A stretch of 64,000 nt of DNA, taken from NCBI RefSeq assembly GCF_024343775.1, contig NZ_RJUF01000011.1, positions 1 to 64,000 of the forward strand. Direction: 5' to 3'. Positions 35,785 through 45,400 of this stretch are shown here, one piece after another; positions within the stretch are counted from its first letter, which is position 1; each line of letters begins with the position of its first letter. The position numbers and the translations under genes were made by a program. Under the pieces are notes generated by a model. That model was not told the origin of the DNA and ran no database searches. It was given only the letters and a program-made list of their open reading frames with translations. The stretch comes from Lacihabitans soyangensis (GTDB lineage: Bacteria > Bacteroidota > Bacteroidia > Cytophagales > Spirosomataceae).

Positions 35785-36421
35785 TAGTTTTAAGATATTT
35801 AAAATGTTTCTAATGGTCACATAATGTCAAAGCGGAGCTTTCAAAGGAGAATATTGTGTGTCTCTCATCTAAAAACTGTGTCTGTGATTTACGCAACGGT
35901 AATTTTACGGTATTGATATTATAACGTAAAAATAAGGTTCCCTAAGGTATTTTTTTCAATTGATGAGGCAAATTGAAAAAAAAAAAAACTCCTATCCTAA
36001 TGTTTGATAAATTATTTTAAAAAACCAAAATCGCCCCAAACTTACCAAAATTGACCTATATCAATTTTTTATAGGTAATACTTCTCTATTCGTAATAATT
36101 CACTTCTTTTCAAGAATAAGACCGTTCAATAAAAAAAATAGCGACCCAAAAAATATGAGTCGCGATTCCTACACTAATCCCAGTTATTTAATTTTTTCAG
36201 GGTGAAAAATTTCACACCATCCCAATTAAATTCCACTTATATAGACGCACTTCATGGGCTTTTCGATGCCTCATTTTTGAATTTATTTTCCATAAAAATA
36301 TTCATCTACCAATTATGCCAACTGATACCCAAAAAATCAGAATTTATGAGTGATTTTGTTTTTTTGTTTAAAAAATAAATACATTTACTTCTCATTTTTA
36401 TCACCAAACGAAACCCTCAAA
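35785..36421. other. Divergent intergenic region (637 bases)
   Basis: It lies between two divergent genes, so promoters for both must be here. Features seen: an A run at about 35975-35988, a minus-strand terminator-like hairpin (36141-36163), and, for the plus gene, TTTG (36355-36358), 21 bases, then TACATTTA (36380-36387). No protein-coding gene was supported. Confidence 0.5.
36129..36163 (-). terminator. Terminator-like hairpin with no obvious parent gene
   Basis: On the minus strand GCGACTC pairs with GGGTCGC (36141-36163; one G-T pair) and is followed by a run of eight T. No minus-strand gene lies immediately upstream, since the next gene at higher coordinates is on the plus strand. It may end a small RNA or an antisense transcript. 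Confidence 0.5.
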
Positions 36422-38065
36422 ATGGATAGAAGGAAATTTATGCAGCTCTCTGGGCTCGGTATGGGTGCCTTGGTAGGTGCGGGTATTCCGATTATCGGAA
36501 ACGCCACCACGCCAGAGCATCTACTCGAAACTCCCGCAGATGCTGCTCAAAAAAAAATAATGTCGGACATTGCCCTCAACGCCGCCCGAAGCAAAGGTGC
36601 TACTTACACGGATGTGCGTATTGGCCGTTATTTGCAACAGTTTTTGTTTACCCGCGAAACCAAGGTGCAAAACATTGTAAACGCAGAGTCTTACGGTGTG
36701 GGCATAAGAGTGATAGCCAATGGAACTTGGGGTTTTTCGGCTACCAGTGATGTGAGCAAAGAAGGCATAGCCAAATGTGCGGAGACTGCCGTGGCCATAG
36801 CCAAAGCCAATGCCAAAATACAGACAGAACCCGTGATACTTGCTCCCCAAAAAGGTGTAGGCGAGGTTACATGGAAAACACCAATTGTAAAAAATGCTTT
36901 TGAGATTCCTGTTCAAGAAAAGATAGATTTATTGATGAAGGTAAATGGCGAAGCCATGAAAAACGGGGCTGGCTTCGTGACATCTAACTTGTTTTTTGTT
37001 AACGAACAAAAGTATTTCGCTTCGTCAGATGGTTCATATATTGACCAAGACATTCACAGAATATGGCCAACATTTACGGTAACTGCCGTAGACAAAGCAG
37101 CAGGAAAGTTTAAAACACGTGACGCCATCAGCTCTCCAATGGGTATGGGTTATGAATATCTAGATGGCCTGGCCTCTGAAAAAATTGCAGGTCCTAATGG
37201 TTTGGTAGGCTACAGAAATTCTTACGACATGGTGGAAGACGCCATTATGGCCGCCAAACAAGCCAAAGAAAAAATGACGGCCAAGTCTGTGCCAGCAGGA
37301 AAATACGACTTGGTTCTTGACCCAAATCACTTGGGTCTTACTATCCACGAATCTGTCGGGCATCCGCTTGAACTTGACCGTGTATTGGGCTACGAGGCCA
37401 ATTATGCCGGAACAAGCTTTGCCACATTAGACAAATGGAAAGCTGGAAACTTCAATTACGGAAGCAAAAACGTAACCATAGTGGCTGACAAAACACAACC
37501 GCATGCCCTTGGAACTGTAGGATATGACGACGAAGGTGTTCCGTCGAAACAATGGAATTTGATAAAAGACGGAGTTTTGGTTAACTATCAAGCTATTAGA
37601 GACCAAGTGAATATTTTGGGCGAAAAAGAATCACACGGCTGTTGCTATGCCGACAATTGGGATTCGGTACAGTTCCAACGTATGCCAAATGTTTCTTTGC
37701 TGCCTGGAAAAGAGAAATTGAGTGTTTTGGATATGATCAAGGGTGTAGAAAAAGGTATTTATATAGTAGGCCGAGGCTCGTATTCTATTGACCAGCAACG
37801 CTATAACTTCCAGTTTGGTGGTCAACTTTTCTACGAAATCAAAAACGGAGAGGTAGTAGGAATGCTCGATGACGTGGCGTATCAATCAAATACACAAGAG
37901 TTTTGGAATTCGTGCGTTCAGGTATGTGATAAAGACGATTATCGTACTTTCGGGTCGTTTTTTGATGGCAAAGGCCAGCCTTCGCAGGTTTCGGCGGTGT
38001 CGCATGGTAGTTCTACCACTCGTTTCAATGGCGTAAATGTAATTAACACGGGCAGAAAGATTTAA
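36422..38065 (+). CDS. TldD-type metalloprotease with Tat-like signal (module 1)
   Basis: A 547-residue TldD/PmbA-family protein. The zinc motif is HESVGH (H309, E310, H314) in GLTIHESVGHPLELDR. It opens MDRRKFMQLSGLGMG, a twin-arginine signal. The ATG at 36422 is chosen because a longer reading frame only adds a non-conserved leader. TldD with TldE forms a heterodimeric peptidase that in E. coli matures microcin B17 and degrades CcdA; there it is cytoplasmic. The partner follows 68 bases downstream. A second module with the same order is at 42294-45377. No peptide substrate gene was recognised nearby. Confidence 0.9.
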   Translation: MDRRKFMQLSGLGMGALVGAGIPIIGNATTPEHLLETPADAAQKKIMSDIALNAARSKGATYTDVRIGRYLQQFLFTRETKVQNIVNAESYGVGIRVIANGTWGFSATSDVSKEGIAKCAETAVAIAKANAKIQTEPVILAPQKGVGEVTWKTPIVKNAFEIPVQEKIDLLMKVNGEAMKNGAGFVTSNLFFVNEQKYFASSDGSYIDQDIHRIWPTFTVTAVDKAAGKFKTRDAISSPMGMGYEYLDGLASEKIAGPNGLVGYRNSYDMVEDAIMAAKQAKEKMTAKSVPAGKYDLVLDPNHLGLTIHESVGHPLELDRVLGYEANYAGTSFATLDKWKAGNFNYGSKNVTIVADKTQPHALGTVGYDDEGVPSKQWNLIKDGVLVNYQAIRDQVNILGEKESHGCCYADNWDSVQFQRMPNVSLLPGKEKLSVLDMIKGVEKGIYIVGRGSYSIDQQRYNFQFGGQLFYEIKNGEVVGMLDDVAYQSNTQEFWNSCVQVCDKDDYRTFGSFFDGKGQPSQVSAVSHGSSTTRFNGVNVINTGRKI

Positions 38066-38133
38066 TTTGGTATGCGGTCAGACGCTAGTCGGACCTGAAA
38101 TCAAAGTCTTTTTCAAAAAACAGATTTAAAAAA

Positions 38134-39450
38134 ATGAAAATATTAACTAAAGAAGAAGCCAAAAAAATCATCGATAAGGTGTTGGCTTACTCCAAAGCGG
38201 ACGAAATGAGCGTCAACCTAAACGGTGGTCGCACGGGCAATATTCGATATGCTAGAAATACTGTCTCTACCAGTGGAGAGTCTGAAAATCAATCCTTAGC
38301 AGTCACTGCTGTTTTCGGTAAAAAATCAGGTACTGCAACCATCAATGAGTTTGATGATGCATCCCTAGAAAAAACAGTAAGAAGAGCAGAGGAAATAGCA
38401 AGACTTGCCCCTGAAAACTCAGAGTACATGCCTATTCTCGGACCTCAAACTTATCTGAATACAAATACATTTTCGGAAAATACGGCCAAAATTGATCCAA
38501 ATCTAAGAGCAAAAGCGGCTTTGGATAGCATTCTACCTTGCAGAGAAGGAAAACTTACAGCTGCCGGTTACATGGAAGACACCGCTGGATTTTCTGCAAT
38601 GGGTAACTCGAAAGGCCTCTTTGCTTATAACAAAGCCACACAGGTAGACTTCACCATAACCGTTAGAACTGATGATGGTTTGGGTTCGGGCTATGGTATC
38701 CAAGACTTCAACGATGTGGCTCTGTTGAATACCAAAAAAGTAACGGAAATAGCTATGCAAAAAGCCAAAGCTTCCGCTTCTGCACAAGCATTGGAACCAG
38801 GAAAATACACAGTAATTCTTGAACCAGCTGCTGCGGTAGATTTGCTACAAAACATGATGCGAAGCATGGACGCCCGCAATGCCGATGAAGGCCGTAGTTT
38901 TTTGAGTAAAAAAGGAGGAGAAACCAAACTTGGCGAAAAGCTTTTCGACGAAAGAGTAAACATTTATTCCGATCCAATGAATGCGGAAATACCTGGATCT
39001 CCTTTCGCAGGAGACGGTCGTCCGATGGAAAAAATATCTTGGATTGAAAACGGTGTGGTAAAAAACATGACTTACTCACGTTTTTGGGCAGATAAAAAAG
39101 GAGTTAAAGCGACACCTCCACCCAATGCCTTCATCATGGCTGGAGGTGACAAGTCTCTAGCCGATTTGATCAAGAGCACCGATAAAGGAATTTTAGTAAC
39201 CAGACTATGGTACATCAGAGCAGTTGACCCGCAAACTTTGCTCTACACAGGACTTACCAGAGACGGAACTTTCTATATCGAAAACGGAAAGATAAAATTC
39301 CCAGTGAAAAACTTCAGGTTCAACGAAAGTCCAGTTATTATGCTCAATAATTTGGAAGAAATGGGTAAACCAGTAAGAATTACGGGAAATTTGGTACCGC
39401 CACTCAAAATAAGAGACTTCACCTTCTCAAGTTTAAGTGATGCAGTTTAA
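38134..39450 (+). CDS. TldE/PmbA-type subunit (module 1)
   Basis: A 438-residue TldD/PmbA-family protein lacking the HExxxH motif, hence the TldE-like, non-catalytic partner. NIRYARNTVSTSGESEN, GTATINEFDDASLE and the C-terminal RFNESPVIMLNNLEEMG are conserved with its paralogue at 44040. It has no signal peptide although its TldD partner carries a Tat-like one. It is the last gene of module 1 and is followed by a terminator. Confidence 0.88.
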   Translation: MKILTKEEAKKIIDKVLAYSKADEMSVNLNGGRTGNIRYARNTVSTSGESENQSLAVTAVFGKKSGTATINEFDDASLEKTVRRAEEIARLAPENSEYMPILGPQTYLNTNTFSENTAKIDPNLRAKAALDSILPCREGKLTAAGYMEDTAGFSAMGNSKGLFAYNKATQVDFTITVRTDDGLGSGYGIQDFNDVALLNTKKVTEIAMQKAKASASAQALEPGKYTVILEPAAAVDLLQNMMRSMDARNADEGRSFLSKKGGETKLGEKLFDERVNIYSDPMNAEIPGSPFAGDGRPMEKISWIENGVVKNMTYSRFWADKKGVKATPPPNAFIMAGGDKSLADLIKSTDKGILVTRLWYIRAVDPQTLLYTGLTRDGTFYIENGKIKFPVKNFRFNESPVIMLNNLEEMGKPVRITGNLVPPLKIRDFTFSSLSDAV

Positions 39451-39470
39451 TAATAATATTTTCTAGAAAA

Positions 39471-39506
39471 ATGGGGTGCAAGGTTATACTGCACCTCATT
39501 TTTTAT
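39471..39506 (+). terminator. Intrinsic terminator after tldE-like gene 1
   Basis: TGGGGTGCA (39472-39480) pairs with TGCACCTCA (39490-39498), with one G-T pair, followed by a T run to 39504. It lies 21 bases after the stop at 39450. Confidence 0.82.
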
Positions 39507-39523
39507 TTAAAGCCTTCATTAAA

Positions 39524-39555
39524 TTGGCACTTTTGAAGTAATACTAATATATTTG
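39524..39555 (+). promoter_or_regulatory. Promoter candidate for the glycosyltransferase pair
   Basis: TTG at 39524-39526, 21 bases, then a perfect TAnnTTTG box, TATATTTG, at 39548-39555. It lies just after the terminator of the previous operon and about 118 bases before the ATG at 39673, implying a leader of about 110 nt. Confidence 0.5.
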
Positions 39556-39672
39556 CAGTTTCGTTTAAGAAATCCTTGAAAGTCTGCATTCATGCAATTT
39601 TGAGGCTTTGGCTACGATGCCCTTAGATATTTTCCTCAGAAAATTACTGTAAAAAACAAAAGACTTCTTTAT

Positions 39673-41280
39673 ATGACAAATAATATTTGGCGGTATCTCT
39701 CTATCATCCTCCCTATATTATTATTCGGTGTTTTGGCGAGCTTGTTCTTAGATAGGCCTGGTTTACAAACAGACGAAATACTTTTCGCCAATCTATCTCT
39801 AGGCGAAATCAGCCACACCACTTACATTGCACGCAAAATTGGCGGCATCACTTTTTTCGTTATTTCATACATTGGTGCCTTAAAATCTTGGATTTTCGTT
39901 CCTATTTTTAAAATTTTTGGATTCAATTACTTCAGCGTCAGAATTCCAATGATACTGCTGAGTATGATAAGCCTTTTGCTTGTCTACAAGGCTGTCAATA
40001 TCTCCTTCAAAAAGCCACTCTTAGCTTGGTTCATTTTGATGGCACTGGTTACAGAATCCACCTTTATAACGATGGTTAGGACTGACGTAGGTCCCATTGC
40101 TATTGAGTATTTTTGTAAAATTTTAAGCATTTTGATTATTTTCAAATACTTACAAAATAAGAAACCATCAAATCTATATTTTTTACCTATTGTATTGGCA
40201 TTAGGTATTTTCAACAAAATAAATTTTATCTGGTTTTCTAATGCACTCCTTTTTAGCAGCCTACTCCTTATTTTTTTACTAGAAACAAAAAAAGAAAGAC
40301 TGACTTTGGTGAAATGGCTCGGCCTTACTTTTTTGTTCGAATTTGTATTGTTCATCGGATTCAACAAGCTGAACCCAGGCATGGTTAGTTCTTCGAACAT
40401 AGGCATAGACTTGGAGTTTATCAAAACCAAAATTCAGCTGTTTTACTATTTTGGCAAAGGTATTTTTGACGGAACAGGTTTTTACAGAATCCAATATTTG
40501 ATTTCAGAGGAAACCTTTGGTTACAACTCTCTTTCAAAGGGTATTTACCAGACTTTCTTCTATCTATTTGAGGTGTTCCTCACGGTATTTATTATTTATA
40601 CTTTACTGATTATTAGAAAAATACTGAAAAAACAAAACGATAATGGAGACATCTACTACCTGTTTTTTGTAAGTATTATTCTTTTTATCAGTGCTCAAAT
40701 ATTTGTAGTCGAAAATGCCCGAAATTTATGGCATTTCTATACCTTATTTCCGTTTTTTACCATATGTGTATTTTATGCTGTTTACAAGTTGTTCGGTACA
40801 AAAATCAGTTGGTTATTTTCCGTCGTAGTAATAATCTACAATCTTAATAACTTTTCGACCTACGTTTACGCATTGACAAACAAAACTCCCAATCCCTTCT
40901 GGAGCAATAAAATAAACGAACTTGCTGAATATGTAAAACCTATGAAGGGTGAGTTCGTGGAGTTAGACTGGGGAATGAGTACGCAGTTGCTTTGCAGCAC
41001 CAAACAAGACAAATTCAAACAGGGCTTTCTAACCCGAAAAGGAGAACTTATGGCCTACTTGGATAATCCTGAGGAAGTTTTTTATCGTGAGCATTTAGAA
41101 AATAAAGAACTAAAAGATTTATATTTTATTAGTTTTCAAAGCAAATTGGCTGACCCAAAAATGAATATTATCTTTGACAAAATGATTGACAAAAAAGGTT
41201 ACCAAAAAGTTTTAGTTAAAAACTTCTACGAAAACGACAAAACTTTGATTTACAGCATATTTAGACTAAAAAAAGGATGA
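39673..41280 (+). CDS. Polytopic membrane glycosyltransferase (GT39/GT83-like, GT-C fold)
   Basis: A 535-residue protein with about eleven membrane segments. The acidic motif LQTDEILFANLSLGE follows the first segment, as in GT-C fold enzymes that use polyprenyl-phosphate sugars (PMT/ArnT-like). A soluble C-terminal part covers about 415-535. It overlaps the next gene by four bases (ATGA), which encodes a polyprenyl-phosphate-sugar synthase-like GT2. The two likely make and use a lipid-linked sugar for envelope glycosylation; the acceptor is unknown. Confidence 0.75.
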   Translation: MTNNIWRYLSIILPILLFGVLASLFLDRPGLQTDEILFANLSLGEISHTTYIARKIGGITFFVISYIGALKSWIFVPIFKIFGFNYFSVRIPMILLSMISLLLVYKAVNISFKKPLLAWFILMALVTESTFITMVRTDVGPIAIEYFCKILSILIIFKYLQNKKPSNLYFLPIVLALGIFNKINFIWFSNALLFSSLLLIFLLETKKERLTLVKWLGLTFLFEFVLFIGFNKLNPGMVSSSNIGIDLEFIKTKIQLFYYFGKGIFDGTGFYRIQYLISEETFGYNSLSKGIYQTFFYLFEVFLTVFIIYTLLIIRKILKKQNDNGDIYYLFFVSIILFISAQIFVVENARNLWHFYTLFPFFTICVFYAVYKLFGTKISWLFSVVVIIYNLNNFSTYVYALTNKTPNPFWSNKINELAEYVKPMKGEFVELDWGMSTQLLCSTKQDKFKQGFLTRKGELMAYLDNPEEVFYREHLENKELKDLYFISFQSKLADPKMNIIFDKMIDKKGYQKVLVKNFYENDKTLIYSIFRLKKG

Positions 41281-42011
41281 TTTCAGAAAACCAAAAGACC
41301 TTATCAATTTTAATACCTGTTTTCAATGAGGAAAGAACGGTACACTTTATACTTGAAAAAGTAGTAGAGGTAAATCTGATTGGGGGCTACAAAAAAGAAA
41401 TCGTTCTGGTAAACGACGCATCACGAGACAACACGGAAGGTAAAATTCAGGAATTCATCAATAAGTATCCTAACGAAACTATCAGCTACTACAAACACGA
41501 GATAAACCAAGGTAAAGGAGCAGCCATACATACCGGTATAAAAAATGCCAAAGGCGACTTGATAATAGTACAAGATGCCGACCTAGAGTATGATCCGAAC
41601 GAATTCAATATTCTGCTGAAGCCAATTATAGACGGCTTTGCGGATGTAGTTTATGGTTCGAGGTTTATTGGAGGTAAACCACACCGTATTTTGTTCTTTT
41701 TCCACTCTATCGGCAACAAACTTCTTACGTTTTTGTCCAATGCCTCCACCAATCTCAATCTCACAGATATGGAGACTTGCTATAAACTTTTTGATGCGAA
41801 AATCCTCAAAAGTCTCTCTCTTAGAGAAAACCGTTTCGGATTTGAGCCAGAAGTAACTGCCAAAATATCAAGAATAAAAGGAATCAGGATCTACGAAGTA
41901 GGTATTTCATATTATGGCAGAACCTACGAAGAAGGTAAAAAAATCAACTGGAAAGACGGTTTCAGAGCCCTTTATTGCATCCTGAAGTATGGCTTCTTTA
42001 AAGGAGCTTGA
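41277..42011 (+). CDS. Glycosyltransferase family 2 (dolichyl/polyprenyl-phosphate sugar synthase-like)
   Basis: A 244-residue GT-A enzyme. LSILIPVFNEERTV is the nucleotide-sugar-binding start, VLVNDASRDNT and VQDADLEYDP hold the acidic residues, and GFEPEVTAKISRIKGIRIYEVGISYYGR is typical of polyprenyl-phosphate mannose/glucose synthases. No membrane segments follow, so it is the catalytic domain alone. It is translationally coupled to the GT-C gene upstream. Confidence 0.9.
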   Translation: MISENQKTLSILIPVFNEERTVHFILEKVVEVNLIGGYKKEIVLVNDASRDNTEGKIQEFINKYPNETISYYKHEINQGKGAAIHTGIKNAKGDLIIVQDADLEYDPNEFNILLKPIIDGFADVVYGSRFIGGKPHRILFFFHSIGNKLLTFLSNASTNLNLTDMETCYKLFDAKILKSLSLRENRFGFEPEVTAKISRIKGIRIYEVGISYYGRTYEEGKKINWKDGFRALYCILKYGFFKGA

Positions 42012-42054
42012 GAATTTTATAAGGTTTCTATAATTATAGTTTCAACTCACCTTT

Positions 42055-42125
42055 TCAGAGATTCCGAAGTCTCTGACAATACCTTTATTTACAATATTAA
42101 GATTTTGCTTTAGCTAAAGGCAAAA
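42055..42125. repeat. Solo REP-like palindromes between operons
   Basis: TCAGAGA (42055-42061) pairs with TCTCTGA (42070-42076). A second, almost perfect palindrome, TTTTG-CTTTAG-CTAAAG-g-CAAAA, spans 42103-42125. The latter is close to the GGCTTTAGCC palindrome next to the transposase at 554-991. No gene lies in 42012-42293. For the next gene a TTG (42227-42229), 18 bases, TATATTTA (42248-42255) promoter candidate is present. Confidence 0.65.
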
Positions 42126-42293
42126 CCCTGAAGTATTTTAAAAACCATATTCCGTTAAAAATCCTTAAAAAGATATCCTCTCAACGTCCTATTTTATCCG
42201 CTTATACAATTGCAACTATTTGGCCATTGTTTTCATCTTTGATTTAATATATATTTACCTCATATTCATTTTCTAATCTAAAAGCTATTTACT

Positions 42294-43934
42294 TTGAAAA
42301 GACGAGATTTCCTTCAATTATCGGGTCTGGGAATAGGTGCGGCCATGCTGCCCAATATTCCTGTTATGGGAAACAATGTTTCCTATGAAGCCCTGCTCAA
42401 TGGCTCCATGGATGTAGCCGTTAAAAAACGCCTAGCAGATGCTGCATTAAATGCTGCTAAATCAAAAGGGGCCACTTATACCGATATTCGTATTGGTAGA
42501 TACCTCAACCAGTTTGTGGTTACCCGAGAAGACAAAGTGCAAAATATCGTTAACACCGAGTCTTATGGAGTTGGAGTTCGTGTAATAGCCGATGGCTGCT
42601 GGGGTTTTGCGGCAGTGGTAGATGCCAAATCAGAAGCTGACACCGCTCGTGCAGCCGAAGAAGCTGTTGCTATAGCTAAGGCAAATGCCAAGCTGATGAA
42701 AGAACCTGTTAGCTTAGCTCCACAAAAGGGCTTTGGCGAGGTCAGCTGGAAGACGCCAATTGTTAAAAATGCTTTTGAGGTACCTATCCAGGAAAAAGTT
42801 GATTTACTTCTTGGCGTAAACGATGCCGCCATCAAAAATGGAGCAAACTATGTCAACTCGATTCTGTTCTTAGTAAACGAACAAAAATACTTCGCATCGT
42901 CTGACGGTAGCTATGTTGACCAAGACGTGCACCGCACTTGGCCGATTTTCAATGTAACCTGTATCGATCCGAAATCAGGTAAGTTTGAAACCCGCAATGC
43001 TCTTAGTGCTCCAATGGGCATGGGTTATGAATACCTACAAACCAATCCAAAAGATAAAATAACAGGTGTAACAACCAGATACAACAAAGGCTATGACATG
43101 CTAGAAGATGCAATAGCTGCTGCTCAGCAAGCCAAAGCAAAACTTTCGGCCAAGTCTGTTGAGGCCGGCAAATATGACTTGGTTCTTGACCCATCGCACC
43201 TTTGGCTAACCATTCACGAGTCTGTTGGACACCCGCTTGAGCTTGATAGAGTATTGGGTTATGAAGCCAACTTTGCCGGAACATCCTTTGCAACTTTGGA
43301 CAAATGGCAATCGAAAAACTTCAACTATGGCAGCAAAGAAGTTACACTTTTTGCAGATAAAACTCAAGTCGGTTCTTTGGGTGCAGTTGGTTGGGACGAC
43401 GAAGGTGTTAAAACCAAAAAATGGGATTTGGTGAAAGACGGAACGCTTGTAAACTACCAGGCCATTCGTGACCAAGCTCACATCATAGGCGAGAAAGAAT
43501 CACACGGCTGTTGTTATGCCGACAGCTGGTCTTCGGTACAGTTTCAGCGTATGGCCAATGTTTCTTTGGCACCGGGTAGAACACCGCTATCTGTGGAAGA
43601 AATGATAAAAGACGTAAAAAAAGGAATTTATATCATAGGCGATGGGTCGTTTTCGATTGACCAGCAACGCTACAATTTCCAGTTTGGCGGTCAGTTGTAC
43701 TACGAAATTAAAGACGGCAAAATTGGTGAAATGCTAAAAGACGTGGCTTATCAATCTAATACTCAGGAGTTCTGGAACTCATGTAGTAAGATCTGTGATG
43801 ATAGAGATTATCGTTTGGGAGGTTCATTTTTTGATGGAAAAGGCCAACCGTCTCAATCGAGTGCCGTGTCGCACGGTAGTTCAACTGCAAGATTTGACGG
43901 CGTAAATGTAATTAATACAGGAAGGAAGATTTAA
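42294..43934 (+). CDS. TldD-type metalloprotease with Tat-like signal (module 2)
   Basis: A 546-residue paralogue of the protein at 36422, with long identical stretches around HESVGH (in LWLTIHESVGHPLELDR). It begins with TTG at 42294, giving MKRRDFLQLSGLGIG, a twin-arginine signal matching that of module 1; no earlier ATG fits, and the next methionine would remove the signal. The C-terminal YQSNTQEFWNSC and SHGSSTARFDGVNVINTGRK are shared with module 1. It is the catalytic subunit of a second TldD/TldE pair. Confidence 0.9.
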   Translation: MKRRDFLQLSGLGIGAAMLPNIPVMGNNVSYEALLNGSMDVAVKKRLADAALNAAKSKGATYTDIRIGRYLNQFVVTREDKVQNIVNTESYGVGVRVIADGCWGFAAVVDAKSEADTARAAEEAVAIAKANAKLMKEPVSLAPQKGFGEVSWKTPIVKNAFEVPIQEKVDLLLGVNDAAIKNGANYVNSILFLVNEQKYFASSDGSYVDQDVHRTWPIFNVTCIDPKSGKFETRNALSAPMGMGYEYLQTNPKDKITGVTTRYNKGYDMLEDAIAAAQQAKAKLSAKSVEAGKYDLVLDPSHLWLTIHESVGHPLELDRVLGYEANFAGTSFATLDKWQSKNFNYGSKEVTLFADKTQVGSLGAVGWDDEGVKTKKWDLVKDGTLVNYQAIRDQAHIIGEKESHGCCYADSWSSVQFQRMANVSLAPGRTPLSVEEMIKDVKKGIYIIGDGSFSIDQQRYNFQFGGQLYYEIKDGKIGEMLKDVAYQSNTQEFWNSCSKICDDRDYRLGGSFFDGKGQPSQSSAVSHGSSTARFDGVNVINTGRKI

Positions 43935-44039
43935 AGACCCTGCCCTCCCCAGTGGGAAGGGAGAATCAAGTAAATTAGCTCAGTTGAGTCCTAAATCAAA
44001 TCGAAATATTTCCTTTTTACCAAAAAAAGAACAAAACAA

Positions 44040-45377
44040 ATGAACTTAATATTAACAGAAGAAGAAGCTAAGACCCTGCTCAAAAAGATTTTGAGTTATT
44101 CGAAAGCCGACGAATGTATCGTAAACATCGTTGGTGAGCAAAGAGGCAATATCCGATATGCAAGAAACGAAGTTTCAACTGCGGGTGGCCTCACAAATAA
44201 AAACATCGCTGTTACCTCGGCATTTGGAAACAAAGTAGGCACTGCCACAATTGATGAATTTGACGACGCTTCATTGGAGAAGGTCGTAAGAAGAGCTGAA
44301 GAATTAGCAAAATTAGCACCCGAAAATCCAGAATACGAAGGCCTTGTAGACCCACAGACCTACATGAAAGCCAACGGATATTTTGAGTCAACCGCCAGTA
44401 TCAATCCCGACAAAAGAGCCACCAAAGTGGCTCAGAGTCTGGAATTGTGCCGAAATGAGAAACTTGTAGGTGCTGGATTCTTAGAAGACCAGCACGGCTA
44501 CACGGCCATCATGAACTCCAAAGGCATGTTTGCTTATTATGCCTCAACCAACGTAAACTTTTCTCTAACCGTAAGAACCGAAGACGGCAAAGGCTCAGGT
44601 TATGTAGCAAAAGGCTATAGTGATTTTAATAAACTAGACACAGCCGCTGCAACACGAGTAGCCATGCAAAAGGCTAAAGCTTCGGCAAGTGCACAAGCCA
44701 TAGAACCAGGTAAATACACTGTTATTCTTGAACCTACAGCGGCTGCAGTATTGTTGGAGAATATCTTCTTTGGTATGGATGCCCGCAGTGCGGACGAAGG
44801 CCGTTCGTTTTTCAGTAAACCTGGCGGCAAAACCAAACTGGGTGAAAAAATAGTAGACGAAGCCGTTACTTTTTACTCCGACCCAACTCATCCCGAATTA
44901 CCTTCCTCACCATGGTCGGGCGAAGGCTTGCCTCAACAAAAACTTAAATGGATAGACAAAGGTGTCGTTAAAAACTTAGCCTACTCTATTTATTGGGCCA
45001 AGCAAAAAGGCGTTAAACCAGTGCCATTTCCTAACAATATGATTATGGAGGGAGGAAAAGCAAGCTTAGAAGAAATGATAAAAAGTACCAAGAGAGGCAT
45101 TTTGGTTACGAAACTTTGGTATATCAGACCGGTGGACCCACAAACGCTCTTATTAACAGGTCTTACGCGTGACGGAACTTTTTACATTGAAGACGGTAAA
45201 ATAAAACATCCAATCAAAAACTTGAGATTTAACGAAAGCCCGATTATCATGCTTAACAATCTGGAAACCCTCGGTGTTTCGGAAAGAGTAGTGAGTACTG
45301 AATCAAACCAAAACTATATGATTCCTCCGATGAAAATCAGAGAGTTTACTTTCTCGAGCTTGAGCGATGCGGTTTAA
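44040..45377 (+). CDS. TldE/PmbA-type subunit (module 2)
   Basis: A 445-residue paralogue of the protein at 38134. It has no HExxxH motif and no signal peptide. Conserved blocks include NIRYARNEVSTAGG, GTATIDEFDDASLEK, MDARSADEGRSF and LRFNESPIIMLNNLE. It differs mainly near the C-terminus, with a short insert before IPPMKIREFTFSSLSDAV. It ends module 2 and is followed by a strong terminator. Confidence 0.88.
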   Translation: MNLILTEEEAKTLLKKILSYSKADECIVNIVGEQRGNIRYARNEVSTAGGLTNKNIAVTSAFGNKVGTATIDEFDDASLEKVVRRAEELAKLAPENPEYEGLVDPQTYMKANGYFESTASINPDKRATKVAQSLELCRNEKLVGAGFLEDQHGYTAIMNSKGMFAYYASTNVNFSLTVRTEDGKGSGYVAKGYSDFNKLDTAAATRVAMQKAKASASAQAIEPGKYTVILEPTAAAVLLENIFFGMDARSADEGRSFFSKPGGKTKLGEKIVDEAVTFYSDPTHPELPSSPWSGEGLPQQKLKWIDKGVVKNLAYSIYWAKQKGVKPVPFPNNMIMEGGKASLEEMIKSTKRGILVTKLWYIRPVDPQTLLLTGLTRDGTFYIEDGKIKHPIKNLRFNESPIIMLNNLETLGVSERVVSTESNQNYMIPPMKIREFTFSSLSDAV

Positions 45378-45400
45378 GAAACGATAAAAATATCTTTCTT

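Noticed and set aside
43939-43966. CCCTCCC...GGGAAGGG hairpin between tldD and tldE of module 2
   Set aside because: It has no T run, and the two genes probably share a transcript; a terminator call is not supported.
36422-45377. RiPP biosynthetic cluster around the TldD/TldE pairs
   Set aside because: No precursor peptide, cyclodehydratase, radical SAM enzyme or dedicated exporter was found in or next to the modules.
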